From JANRKH01 sp033761815 (GTDB taxonomy: Bacteria; Pseudomonadota; Alphaproteobacteria; Rickettsiales; Rickettsiaceae): a stretch of 7,781 bases of DNA. The notes beneath the pieces are model-generated. The model saw only the letters and a list, made by a program, of their open reading frames with translations. It made no database searches and had not been told where the DNA came from. The position numbers and the translations under genes are program-made. The DNA lies in NCBI GenBank assembly GCA_033761815.1, contig JANRMF010000093.1, positions 1-7,781 of the forward strand, read 5' to 3'. This document shows positions 1-5,517 of this stretch, piece after piece; position 1 is the first letter of the stretch, and each line of letters begins with the position of its first letter.

Positions 1-838
1 ACCGAATAAATATATCATCCTTCTCCTTGTGAGAAGTTGTGATTGTATCTCCAACTTTTAGCTTAGTAAGTCCACTTAAAGATGTTGGTTTATCAATAAT
101 TACAGCCTCAACTGGAAGATCTATGGAGTATATTTTTTCAAGCATCCCCTCCTCCCACGAAGAATCTGCGCCAAATGTCTCTCCTAGAAATACTTGCTGC
201 AGCAAGCCTTTAATAGGCTCGATTGTTGCGTAAGGTATTATAATATCAACTATTCCACCTTTGCCGCCAAGGTCTATATTAAGTTTGAGCAAAATAACAG
301 CATCACCCGGCCTTGTAATCGCTGCAAAATTTGGGTTGCTTTCGAGTCTTTCAAATAAGCATGTAGCAGGACTTACCGAGTCAAAAGCAGCACTTAGCTC
401 TCCAAGCATTACTTCTCCTATTTGCCTAATTAGAGCTTGCTCTATATATGTATAGCTTTTGCCTTCTGGTCTTGCGAATTGCTCCTTTTTTTTGCCCCCA
501 AAAAGAAGGTCAAGAAGAGAATATACAATTGGGTTATCCATAACAACAAGCCCAAGATTATCCCACTCTAGCACCTTAAAAACAACAATAGAGCATGGTG
601 GCGTAATTGTTTTATAATAAGAGGCAAATCTATGGGAGCTTAAATCCTTAATTGTAATATCTACCGTCTCAGATGTTAGGTTTCTTAGGGCTGTTGTGAG
701 AAGTCTTACTAGCTTTTCAAAAACTATCTCAAGCATTGGTAGTTTTTCGTATGATTCTAAGGCTTTATCGAGGAGAGCCTTCAGTCCAACATTTTTCTTA
801 TCGGGATTATTGTCTAAATTTTCGGTTGCATTTATCAT
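1..838 (-). CDS. fliM: Flagellar motor switch protein FliM, 3' end cut by window edge
   Basis: FliM is a C-ring subunit; it binds FliG and FliN and sets the direction of rotation. The 279 visible codons read from ATG at 838. Residues about 18-45 carry the alphaproteobacterial FliM block, with GLKALLDKAL followed by YEKLPMLEIVFEKLVRL. The CheC-like middle domain follows, with EWDNLGL, LLDLLFGGKKK, LSAAFDSVSP, LESNPNFAAITRPGDAV and IIPYATIEPI. From about residue 245 the SpoA (FliN-like) domain begins (VEAVIIDKPTSLSGLTKLKVGD) and runs off the left edge. The start is fixed, because codon TAT and the TAA stop of fliL lie directly upstream in the same frame. The protein therefore lacks the usual N-terminal peptide with the CheY-docking motif (EIDALL-like). 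The GGxG motif of the middle domain reads GGKK. The gene lies three bases after fliL and is presumably co-transcribed. Family identity is very secure. Confidence 0.96.
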   Translation of the reverse strand, partial: MINATENLDNNPDKKNVGLKALLDKALESYEKLPMLEIVFEKLVRLLTTALRNLTSETVDITIKDLSSHRFASYYKTITPPCSIVVFKVLEWDNLGLVVMDNPIVYSLLDLLFGGKKKEQFARPEGKSYTYIEQALIRQIGEVMLGELSAAFDSVSPATCLFERLESNPNFAAITRPGDAVILLKLNIDLGGKGGIVDIIIPYATIEPIKGLLQQVFLGETFGADSSWEEGMLEKIYSIDLPVEAVIIDKPTSLSGLTKLKVGDTITTSHKEKDDIFIR

Positions 839-841
839 ATA

Positions 842-1402
842 TTAACTCAAAATCATTTCTTTAAATAACACATCAAGAACTTCCTGCGGAGCTACTATAG
901 CATTAACTCTCTTAAGCAATTGAGCTTTTAGCATCAAAACCCCAGCAGACCCTGATAGATCTCCCGGCCTCAATTCCCTTAAAAAAGTCTGAAAACTATC
1001 ATTAATTAGCGGAACCCTACTACTTACTAAATCAGCCGCTTCAGTTGTTTTCACTTGAAGAGAAATCGAAAGTTTTAGATAGTTTTTTTTTGCTTGAGTT
1101 GATGCAATAGTGACTATTATGTCGTTCATATCTACATATTGGTACTCAGCTTTAGATCCTGGGTTTTGCTTGCTGACTTCTATAGTACCAGTCTCGTTGT
1201 TTGAGCTATGGGAAATAAACAAATATGCAATCGAGGCAATCAGAGCCAGCGAAACAGGAAGCATCAGCAACAAAAACCTTTTGCCTTTATTGGTGGGTCC
1301 TTTTTCAATCACAGGCTCAGGGGCATCTAGCCCCGATTCCTTTTCTTCATCTAGGTCTTTTTCAGCGCCTTCTTCTGATTTGTTTGATTCGGATTTTGCC
1401 AT
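842..1402 (-). CDS. fliL: Flagellar basal body-associated protein FliL
   Basis: FliL is a single-pass inner-membrane protein that rings the stator and supports torque or stator stability. From ATG at 1402 it has 186 residues. Residues 1-42 are a charged cytoplasmic tail rich in Glu, Lys and Ser. One membrane helix lies at about 43-63 (FLLLMLPVSLALIASIAYLF), followed by the periplasmic FliL domain. That domain shows the family pattern: YQYVDMNDIIVTIAS, NYLKLSISLQV, RVPLINDSFQTFLRELRPGDLSGSAG and the closing block RVNAIVAPQEVLDVLFKEMI. A GTG at 1411 would add three residues, but ATG at 1402 is preferred because the best promoter guess places the transcript start between them. No clear Shine-Dalgarno sequence precedes either codon. 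The gene is first in a leftward operon with fliM and diverges from flgF. Length and motifs are typical. Confidence 0.95.
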   Translation of the reverse strand: MAKSESNKSEEGAEKDLDEEKESGLDAPEPVIEKGPTNKGKRFLLLMLPVSLALIASIAYLFISHSSNNETGTIEVSKQNPGSKAEYQYVDMNDIIVTIASTQAKKNYLKLSISLQVKTTEAADLVSSRVPLINDSFQTFLRELRPGDLSGSAGVLMLKAQLLKRVNAIVAPQEVLDVLFKEMILS

Positions 1403-1411
1403 AAATATCAC

Positions 1412-1441
1412 GCTATAAGTATTTTTTTAAGACGATGTTAA
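1412..1441 (-). promoter_or_regulatory. Possible fliL-fliM promoter, leftward
   Basis: On the minus strand TTAACA (1441-1436, five of six matches to TTGACA) is followed after 18 bases by TATAGC (1417-1412, four of six matches to TATAAT). Initiation would fall near 1405, just upstream of the fliL ATG at 1402, so the leader would be very short or absent. The -35 hexamer lies inside the TTAA-N7-TTAA box, as is common at CtrA-activated promoters. AT-rich DNA yields such matches by chance, so this is a suggestion only. Confidence 0.35.
1427..1441. promoter_or_regulatory. Candidate CtrA-binding box, TTAA-N7-TTAA
   Basis: The sequence TTAAGACGATGTTAA has two TTAA half-sites separated by exactly seven bases, the consensus spacing for the alphaproteobacterial response regulator CtrA. 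It lies in the divergent fliL-flgF control region and overlaps a possible -35 of fliL. CtrA directly controls early flagellar operons in Caulobacter, and Rickettsiales genomes generally retain ctrA. From base composition alone I estimate the chance of one such site in a 120-base spacer at a few percent. The first eight bases, TTAAGACG, recur at 1491-1498 on the flgF side, where the next TTAA follows after only four bases. Confidence 0.55.
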
Positions 1442-1480
1442 ACAGAATTTTTTTGAAATCTATAATCTTCGCCAAGAATT

Positions 1481-1489
1481 TGATATTAT
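1481..1489 (+). promoter_or_regulatory. Possible extended -10 for flgF
   Basis: TGATATTAT fits the extended -10 pattern TGnTATAAT with one mismatch and would start transcription near 1496, giving a leader of about 38 bases before the flgF ATG. No convincing -35 is present at the right distance, which extended -10 promoters can tolerate. A second TATAAT lies at 1461-1466, with only a poor -35 (TTAAAC, 1438-1443). Both readings are weak in DNA this rich in A and T. Confidence 0.3.
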
Positions 1490-1533
1490 CTTAAGACGTT
1501 AATCATAACAATATTATTATCAAGCAAATCTAT

Positions 1534-2307
1534 ATGATAAACTTCTTTTTTTCTTGTGTTGTAATTTTTTTGTCCATAGAGACTTTTGCAAATAATGCTT
1601 TTTATATTTCTATTTCAAATCAAGTAGCTAGAAAACAGGGCATGGAAGTCTCTGCAAATAACGCTGCTAACGTAAATACGATTGGGTATGAGCAAGATGC
1701 TTCTCTCTTTAGAGCTGCGCCGGCAGGTGTTGCAAATTTTGAGCATAACCAATTCGTAGAGGTGAGGGGTCTCTATAAAACCGGAGACTTGGGCCCACTT
1801 AAAACCACAAATAGATCATTAGATATTTCTGTTTCCGAAAATCATCAATATTTAAAGTTAATGACCCCCAAAGGACCTAGATACACCTTATCTGGTTCTT
1901 TTTTTAGGGCTAGTAATGGCGTGATATCAGATTCAAGTGGCAATCACCTCCTTTCTCAAAATGACGATGTGCTGGAAATACCAGAAAATATCTCGGATCT
2001 AAAAGTACTAGAAAATGGATCCATATTAGCAGATGGCGAGGAGATAGGCAAAATTGGGGTTCATTATGTAGCAGACAGGAATACTCTTATAAAAGAGGGT
2101 ACAAGCTTGTACAAATCAAACCAAAACACAATTGCTCTTGATGATTATACAATAATCAGCGGAGCGCTAAGAGCCTCGAACGTAAATTCCGCTCAAGTTA
2201 TTGCAGAGGTAATGGAAGCCCAGCGATCATTTAGCAGCGCTACTTCTTTGTTATCGGAAATAGGCGAACTTGAAAAACAGGCCGTTGGTAAGATTATAAA
2301 ACCCTAA
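1534..2307 (+). CDS. flgF: Flagellar proximal rod protein FlgF
   Basis: FlgF is a rod subunit exported through the flagellar type III apparatus and assembled in the periplasm. The 257-residue product has the rod/hook N-terminal signature: NNAFYISISNQ, then ANNAANVNTIGYEQD at about 41-55. The middle domain shows GDLGPLKTTNRSLDISV and LMTPKGPRYTLSGSFFRASNGVI. The C-terminal helix at about 218-250 has AQVIAEVMEAQRSFSSATSLLSEIGELEKQA. FlgF is favoured over FlgG because of the NNAFYISIS opening. The first 19 residues (MINFFFSCVVIFLSIETFA) are odd. They are hydrophobic and look like a Sec signal peptide, while FlgF proteins normally begin at the NNAFY-equivalent position. A TTG at 1570 in the same frame would give a conventional start (MSIETFANNAFY). 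No Shine-Dalgarno sequence settles the choice. The gene diverges from fliL; flgG does not follow it, although it does in many relatives. Confidence 0.9.
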   Translation: MINFFFSCVVIFLSIETFANNAFYISISNQVARKQGMEVSANNAANVNTIGYEQDASLFRAAPAGVANFEHNQFVEVRGLYKTGDLGPLKTTNRSLDISVSENHQYLKLMTPKGPRYTLSGSFFRASNGVISDSSGNHLLSQNDDVLEIPENISDLKVLENGSILADGEEIGKIGVHYVADRNTLIKEGTSLYKSNQNTIALDDYTIISGALRASNVNSAQVIAEVMEAQRSFSSATSLLSEIGELEKQAVGKIIKP

Positions 2308-2354
2308 ATAAACATACTTCTAAATTTTTTTTCCCTGAGGCCCTGAGTTTATTT
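2306..2354 (+). terminator. Weak terminator-like inverted repeat after flgF
   Basis: AAATAAAC (2306-2313, beginning in the flgF stop codon) pairs perfectly with GTTTATTT (2347-2354), and a T-rich run follows at 2355-2365. The stem is almost all A-T and the loop is 33 bases long, so it would be unstable. It may only weaken read-through into the next gene, and a chance match is quite possible. Confidence 0.2.
2333..2348. repeat. Tandem 8-bp direct repeat
   Basis: CCCTGAGG (2333-2340) is followed immediately by CCCTGAGT (2341-2348), seven of eight bases identical, just upstream of the EAL-gene promoter. It could be a replication slip or a regulator site; nothing in the sequence decides between these. 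Confidence 0.45.
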
Positions 2355-2363
2355 TCTTTTTTC

Positions 2364-2391
2364 TTGAAATGCCCTCTTCTTTAATTAGAAT
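2364..2391 (+). promoter_or_regulatory. Sigma70-type promoter of the EAL-fliI-fliJ operon
   Basis: TTGAAA (2364-2369) and TAGAAT (2386-2391) each match consensus in five of six positions and are 16 bases apart. Transcription would start near 2398, giving a leader of about 28 bases before ATG 2427. This position argues against the TTG at 2397 being the translation start of the downstream gene. Confidence 0.5.
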
Positions 2392-2426
2392 CCAGATTGG
2401 GAGATTCAATAATACAAAGCGCTCTG

Positions 2427-3632
2427 ATGGATAATTTTATAACATTTGTCGAAAAGGCACAAAAAGCCTCTGAGATTATTGCGGCGGGCAGCTCTATTCT
2501 TCAGCTATCCGTAAAGAATTTCGAACAGCTTGGGATATTATGTTCCCACCAAGAAATCAGATCTGTGCGCAATATAGTGTGCAATTCTATAAAATCATGC
2601 CTTGAATCCCATATTACCGGGGAAATTTATGAGTATAATAAGTTTTTTTATTTTATAATTAAAGATAAAAATCCAGAACGTATCAACAAGCTCGCGCTTG
2701 ATTTGAGGGACCAGATAATTTCTGAATCGGCCAATTTAATCTTTATGGATGTAAAAATTATCGCCTGCCCTTTGTCAAACGAGTCTGAATTGTCTGATAT
2801 TATTATGCTCCTTGCAAATCAAATTAATTACTCCAACAAAGATGCTATTTTTTCTTTTATATCAGAACCATCTCTCCTGATAGACAAAATAAAACAAGAT
2901 TACCAATTGCTGCGAGAGCTAAAGCTTGCAATAGAGGGCAAAACTGCATGCTTTGCCTTTCAGCCAGTAATTACATGTAAAACAGGCGAAATTGCTTATC
3001 ACGAATGTTTGCTCCGGCTGAGTAATGATGACTACAAGCTAGTATCTGCAGGAAAATATATAATGCTTGCAGAAAGATATGGGTTTGTTATTGATGTAGA
3101 TAAATATGTATTTGACATGGCGGTGAGAGAACTTCAATCTTCCGACAATATAAAATTATCTGTGAATTTATCAAATATAGCAGTGCAGGATAAAATTATA
3201 TCCTCTTATATATTAGACCTGATCAGAAAATCTTCTACTGGCGATCGTATCATAATAGAAATTACAGAAACAGCTTTTAATGATAATTTCGAAGCTACCA
3301 AATATTTCGTAGATACTGCAAAGTCTATGGGATGCAAAATTGCTCTGGATGATTTTGGCGCCGGATACACATCTTTTAATCAGATTAGGAATTTTGCAAT
3401 AGATATCATAAAAATTGATGGCTGTTTTATTAGAGGGCTTGATGAGAATCATAAAAATAGAGTATTGGTAGAAACATTAATAAAAACCTCAGAAGAGCTA
3501 GGGTGCAAAACAGTAGCAGAATTTGTTGAAAATGGCTCAATAGCAAAGCAACTAATAGATTTGAAGGTTGATTATATGCAGGGAAACTTCTTTTCTCCTG
3601 CGATAAATTATAGAACATGGAAAAAGAAATAA
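2427..3632 (+). CDS. Degenerate GGDEF / EAL-domain protein, putative cyclic-di-GMP phosphodiesterase
   Basis: From ATG 2427 the product has 401 residues and no signal peptide or membrane helix, so it should be cytoplasmic. The C-terminal half is an EAL domain that would cleave cyclic-di-GMP. Its conserved positions are intact: FQPVIT, ECLLRL in place of EALLR (Glu at 3003-3005), SVNLS (Asn at 3165), IEITET (Glu at 3258), DDFGAGYTSF (Asp pair at 3348-3353), IKIDG (Lys at 3411), AEFVE (Glu at 3519) and QGNFFSP (Gln at 3579). The N-terminal 165 residues look like a worn GGDEF domain: the active-site region reads EYNKFFYFII, so cyclase activity is not expected. A TTG at 2397 in frame would add ten residues, but it coincides with the predicted transcript start. 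The last 16 bases overlap the fliI frame, tying it to flagellar export genes. The alphaproteobacterial flagellar EAL protein TipF is membrane-anchored and is therefore a poor match. EAL family is certain; enzymatic activity is inferred. Confidence 0.88.
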   Translation: MDNFITFVEKAQKASEIIAAGSSILQLSVKNFEQLGILCSHQEIRSVRNIVCNSIKSCLESHITGEIYEYNKFFYFIIKDKNPERINKLALDLRDQIISESANLIFMDVKIIACPLSNESELSDIIMLLANQINYSNKDAIFSFISEPSLLIDKIKQDYQLLRELKLAIEGKTACFAFQPVITCKTGEIAYHECLLRLSNDDYKLVSAGKYIMLAERYGFVIDVDKYVFDMAVRELQSSDNIKLSVNLSNIAVQDKIISSYILDLIRKSSTGDRIIIEITETAFNDNFEATKYFVDTAKSMGCKIALDDFGAGYTSFNQIRNFAIDIIKIDGCFIRGLDENHKNRVLVETLIKTSEELGCKTVAEFVENGSIAKQLIDLKVDYMQGNFFSPAINYRTWKKK

Positions 3633-4981
3633 TGCAAATACTTCAAAGGCTCAAATCTCTGAAACAATCTCTAAATCAGGTAAAATCAGTCCAGATTATG
3701 GGTCATGTTTCTGGGGTTAAGGGGGTTACTATTGAAGTCAAAGGACTTGCTGACTTTGTAACTATCGGGACTAAATGCCTAATTGTCAAAAACTCCTCCC
3801 TTCATTCGGATATGCTTGCAGAAGTAGTTGCCTTGAGAGAAGATATTGTAATTATGCTCCCTTTTGGCTCTACAGAAGGCGTGGGACTTGGCAGCAAGGT
3901 TATGGTGACTCAGTCGGAAAACATGATCTGGCCTGATGAAACTTGGAGAGGAAGAATCCTAAATGCATTCGCATCTCCTATTGATAATAAAGGAATTCTG
4001 CCATTTGGCGATAATCCATATAGCCTAAATACATCCCCGCCAAACCCTCAAAAAAGAAGAATGCTTGGTCCAAAAATTGATTTGGGCGTTAAGTCTCTTG
4101 ATTGCTTCACCAGTTGCTGTCAAGGTCAGAGAATGGGAATTTTTGCGGGAAGTGGCGTGGGTAAATCAATGCTGATTTCCATGCTCACAAAATATTCAAA
4201 AACCGATATAAAAGTTATCGGATTAATAGGGGAAAGGGGCAGAGAAGTTCAGGAATTTATCCAAGAATATTTGGGGCAGGAGGGCTTAAAAAACGCTGTT
4301 GTGGTTGTCTCAACCAGCGACGAGCCAGCATTAATGCGCAAAAGAGCGGCTTATCTGACAATGACTATTGCAGAATATTTCAGAGATCAAGGCAGAGAAG
4401 TTTTGTGTATAATGGACTCTATAACAAGGCTTGCTATGGCCCAAAGAGATATAGGGCTTGCAGCAGGAGAGCTACCCTCTAACAAGGGTTATACTCCTTC
4501 TGTATTTAGCGAAATGCCAAAGCTACTAGAAAGAGCTGGACCAGGCATTGAAAAAGGGGACATAACGGGAATATTTACGGTTCTTGTTGAGGGGGATGAT
4601 CAAAATGAACCAATAAGCGACTGTATCAGAAGTATAATAGATGGTCACATAATCCTAGATAGAGGTATATTTGAGAGGGGTAGATACCCTGCTGTTGATA
4701 TTCTTAAATCAGTCTCAAGGTCCCTGCCTAAATGTAATACAATAAGAGAGAATACCATATCTCAAAGAGCCAGAAAAATATTAGCTACCTATAATGATAT
4801 GGCGGACCTAATTAGAATTGGCGCGTATAAAGCGGGGTCTGACAAAGAGATTGATAATGCTATTAAGTATTTCCCGGTTATAGAGGATTTTCTGAGACAA
4901 AATCCCGATGAATATTTGCCTATGAATTCAAGCTTTGAAAGATTAGAGCAAATATTAGAGCTGACTAATGAAAGCAATTAA
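3617..4981 (+). CDS. fliI: Flagellum-specific ATP synthase FliI (type III export ATPase)
   Basis: FliI is the hexameric ATPase at the cytoplasmic mouth of the flagellar exporter, where it unloads chaperone-substrate complexes. The 454-residue product has the full F1-beta-like core. Counting from ATG 3617, the P-loop is AGSGVGKS (177-184), the catalytic glutamate lies in GLIGERGREVQEF (Glu206), and Walker B is VLCIMD (262-267), followed by SITRLAMAQRDIGLAAGELP. GYTPSVFSEMPKLLERAG and VLVEGDDQNEPISD are also typical of the type III ATPase clade. The Pro-Pro-rich linker before the core and the C-terminal helical domain are present. An alternative ATG at 3632 forms a TAATG junction with the stop of the EAL gene and has a purine-rich GGAAAAAG upstream; it may be the true start and would remove five residues. 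The gene lies between the EAL gene and fliJ in one coupled operon. Confidence 0.96.
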   Translation: MEKEIMQILQRLKSLKQSLNQVKSVQIMGHVSGVKGVTIEVKGLADFVTIGTKCLIVKNSSLHSDMLAEVVALREDIVIMLPFGSTEGVGLGSKVMVTQSENMIWPDETWRGRILNAFASPIDNKGILPFGDNPYSLNTSPPNPQKRRMLGPKIDLGVKSLDCFTSCCQGQRMGIFAGSGVGKSMLISMLTKYSKTDIKVIGLIGERGREVQEFIQEYLGQEGLKNAVVVVSTSDEPALMRKRAAYLTMTIAEYFRDQGREVLCIMDSITRLAMAQRDIGLAAGELPSNKGYTPSVFSEMPKLLERAGPGIEKGDITGIFTVLVEGDDQNEPISDCIRSIIDGHIILDRGIFERGRYPAVDILKSVSRSLPKCNTIRENTISQRARKILATYNDMADLIRIGAYKAGSDKEIDNAIKYFPVIEDFLRQNPDEYLPMNSSFERLEQILELTNESN

Positions 4982-5372
4982 TATTCTAGCTAAAATATCA
5001 AAACAAAATTTGGACGCTTCCATACTGGAGAAAAAAAACATATCTCTAAATATTGCCCTTGTAAGAAAAGACATACAAACTCTTGAAGATCAGATGAAAA
5101 CTGAGATAAATATGTTTTTTGGCACTGAATTTTATGCTCAATTGGAGAATTACCTTAATGACGCAAAGGCAAAAAGGCATGGGATGCTATATAGGATTGA
5201 GATGCTGCAAAAGCAACTAGCAAAAGAGGAGGAAAAAATCTCTCAGTTTTTTGAAGACTTAAAAAGATACGAAAAAATTCGAGAAAATATGCAAAAACAG
5301 AAACTAGCCAAGGAAATTAAAAAAGAAAATGAAGCCATGCAAGATATCACAAAGCTAAAATTCTATAATTGA
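4968..5372 (+). CDS. fliJ: Flagellar export protein FliJ
   Basis: FliJ is a small coiled-coil stalk protein that sits in the FliI hexamer, contacts FlhA and helps recycle export chaperones. The 134-residue product is almost wholly helical and charged (rich in Lys, Glu and Gln), with heptad-like spacing from about 12 to 120. The C-terminal part EEKISQFFEDLKRYEKIREN resembles the alphaproteobacterial FliJ block in which a Lys-Arg-Tyr-Glu step is followed by a basic helix. The start overlaps the end of fliI by 14 bases, which fits translational coupling. FliJ sequences diverge widely, so identity rests on size, coiled coil, the C-terminal pattern and position directly after fliI. Confidence 0.88.
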   Translation: MKAINILAKISKQNLDASILEKKNISLNIALVRKDIQTLEDQMKTEINMFFGTEFYAQLENYLNDAKAKRHGMLYRIEMLQKQLAKEEEKISQFFEDLKRYEKIRENMQKQKLAKEIKKENEAMQDITKLKFYN

Positions 5373-5408
5373 GGACCTTTTGCTTATGTCTTTCAAAGGG
5401 GCTGCATT

Positions 5409-5515
5409 ATACCAATCAACAGTTTTATTAATACTAGGCGCTAAGGAGCGAAGCCTACTATAAATGCTAGGTTAGAGGCAAGCAACAACGCAGGATTATA
5501 GCTATTGATTGGTAT
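5409..5515. repeat. 107-bp element with 11-bp terminal inverted repeats, MITE-like or structured RNA
   Basis: ATACCAATCAA (5409-5419) is the exact reverse complement of TTGATTGGTAT (5505-5515). Between them lie shorter stems: TAGGC (5435-5439) with GCCTA (5453-5457), the alternative CGCT/AGCG around an AAGG loop at 5439-5450, and TGCT/AGCA at 5465-5484. The two halves of the interior also resemble each other (ATACTAGGCGCTAAGGAGCG against AAATGCTAGGTTAGAGGCA), as if imperfectly duplicated. No reading frame of note lies inside and I see no clear target-site duplication. The element fills most of the gap between fliJ and the convergent NB-ARC gene and ends two bases before that gene's stop codon. 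It may be a non-autonomous mobile element, an intergenic palindromic repeat, or a folded 3' end serving both transcripts. There is no T-tract to support a standard terminator. Confidence 0.55.
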
Positions 5516-5517
5516 TA

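Noticed and set aside
39..455. Two 64-residue plus-strand frames (39-233 and 261-455)
   Set aside because: Both lie opposite the well-supported fliM and encode Ser-rich sequence without family features; they are antisense shadows.
1409..1411. GTG as the fliL start
   Set aside because: ATG at 1402 is a stronger codon, and the likely transcript start near 1405 would exclude the GTG.
1110..1418. 102-residue plus-strand frame
   Set aside because: It is fully antisense to fliL, whose domain match is clear, and shows no domain of its own.
2388..2407. Two GANTC sites (GAATC 2388-2392, GATTC 2403-2407) at the EAL-gene promoter as CcrM/GcrA control
   Set aside because: The five-base motif is frequent by chance, and I cannot show that this organism has CcrM or GcrA.
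3213..3618. Minus-strand frames of 79 and 62 residues
   Set aside because: Both are antisense to the EAL domain and have no recognisable features.
2427..3632. Naming the EAL protein TipF
   Set aside because: TipF has N-terminal membrane helices and a coiled coil; this protein has neither and instead carries a worn GGDEF domain.
5375..5401. CCTTT/AAAGG inverted repeat after fliJ as a terminator
   Set aside because: The stem is only five base pairs and no T-run follows on either strand.
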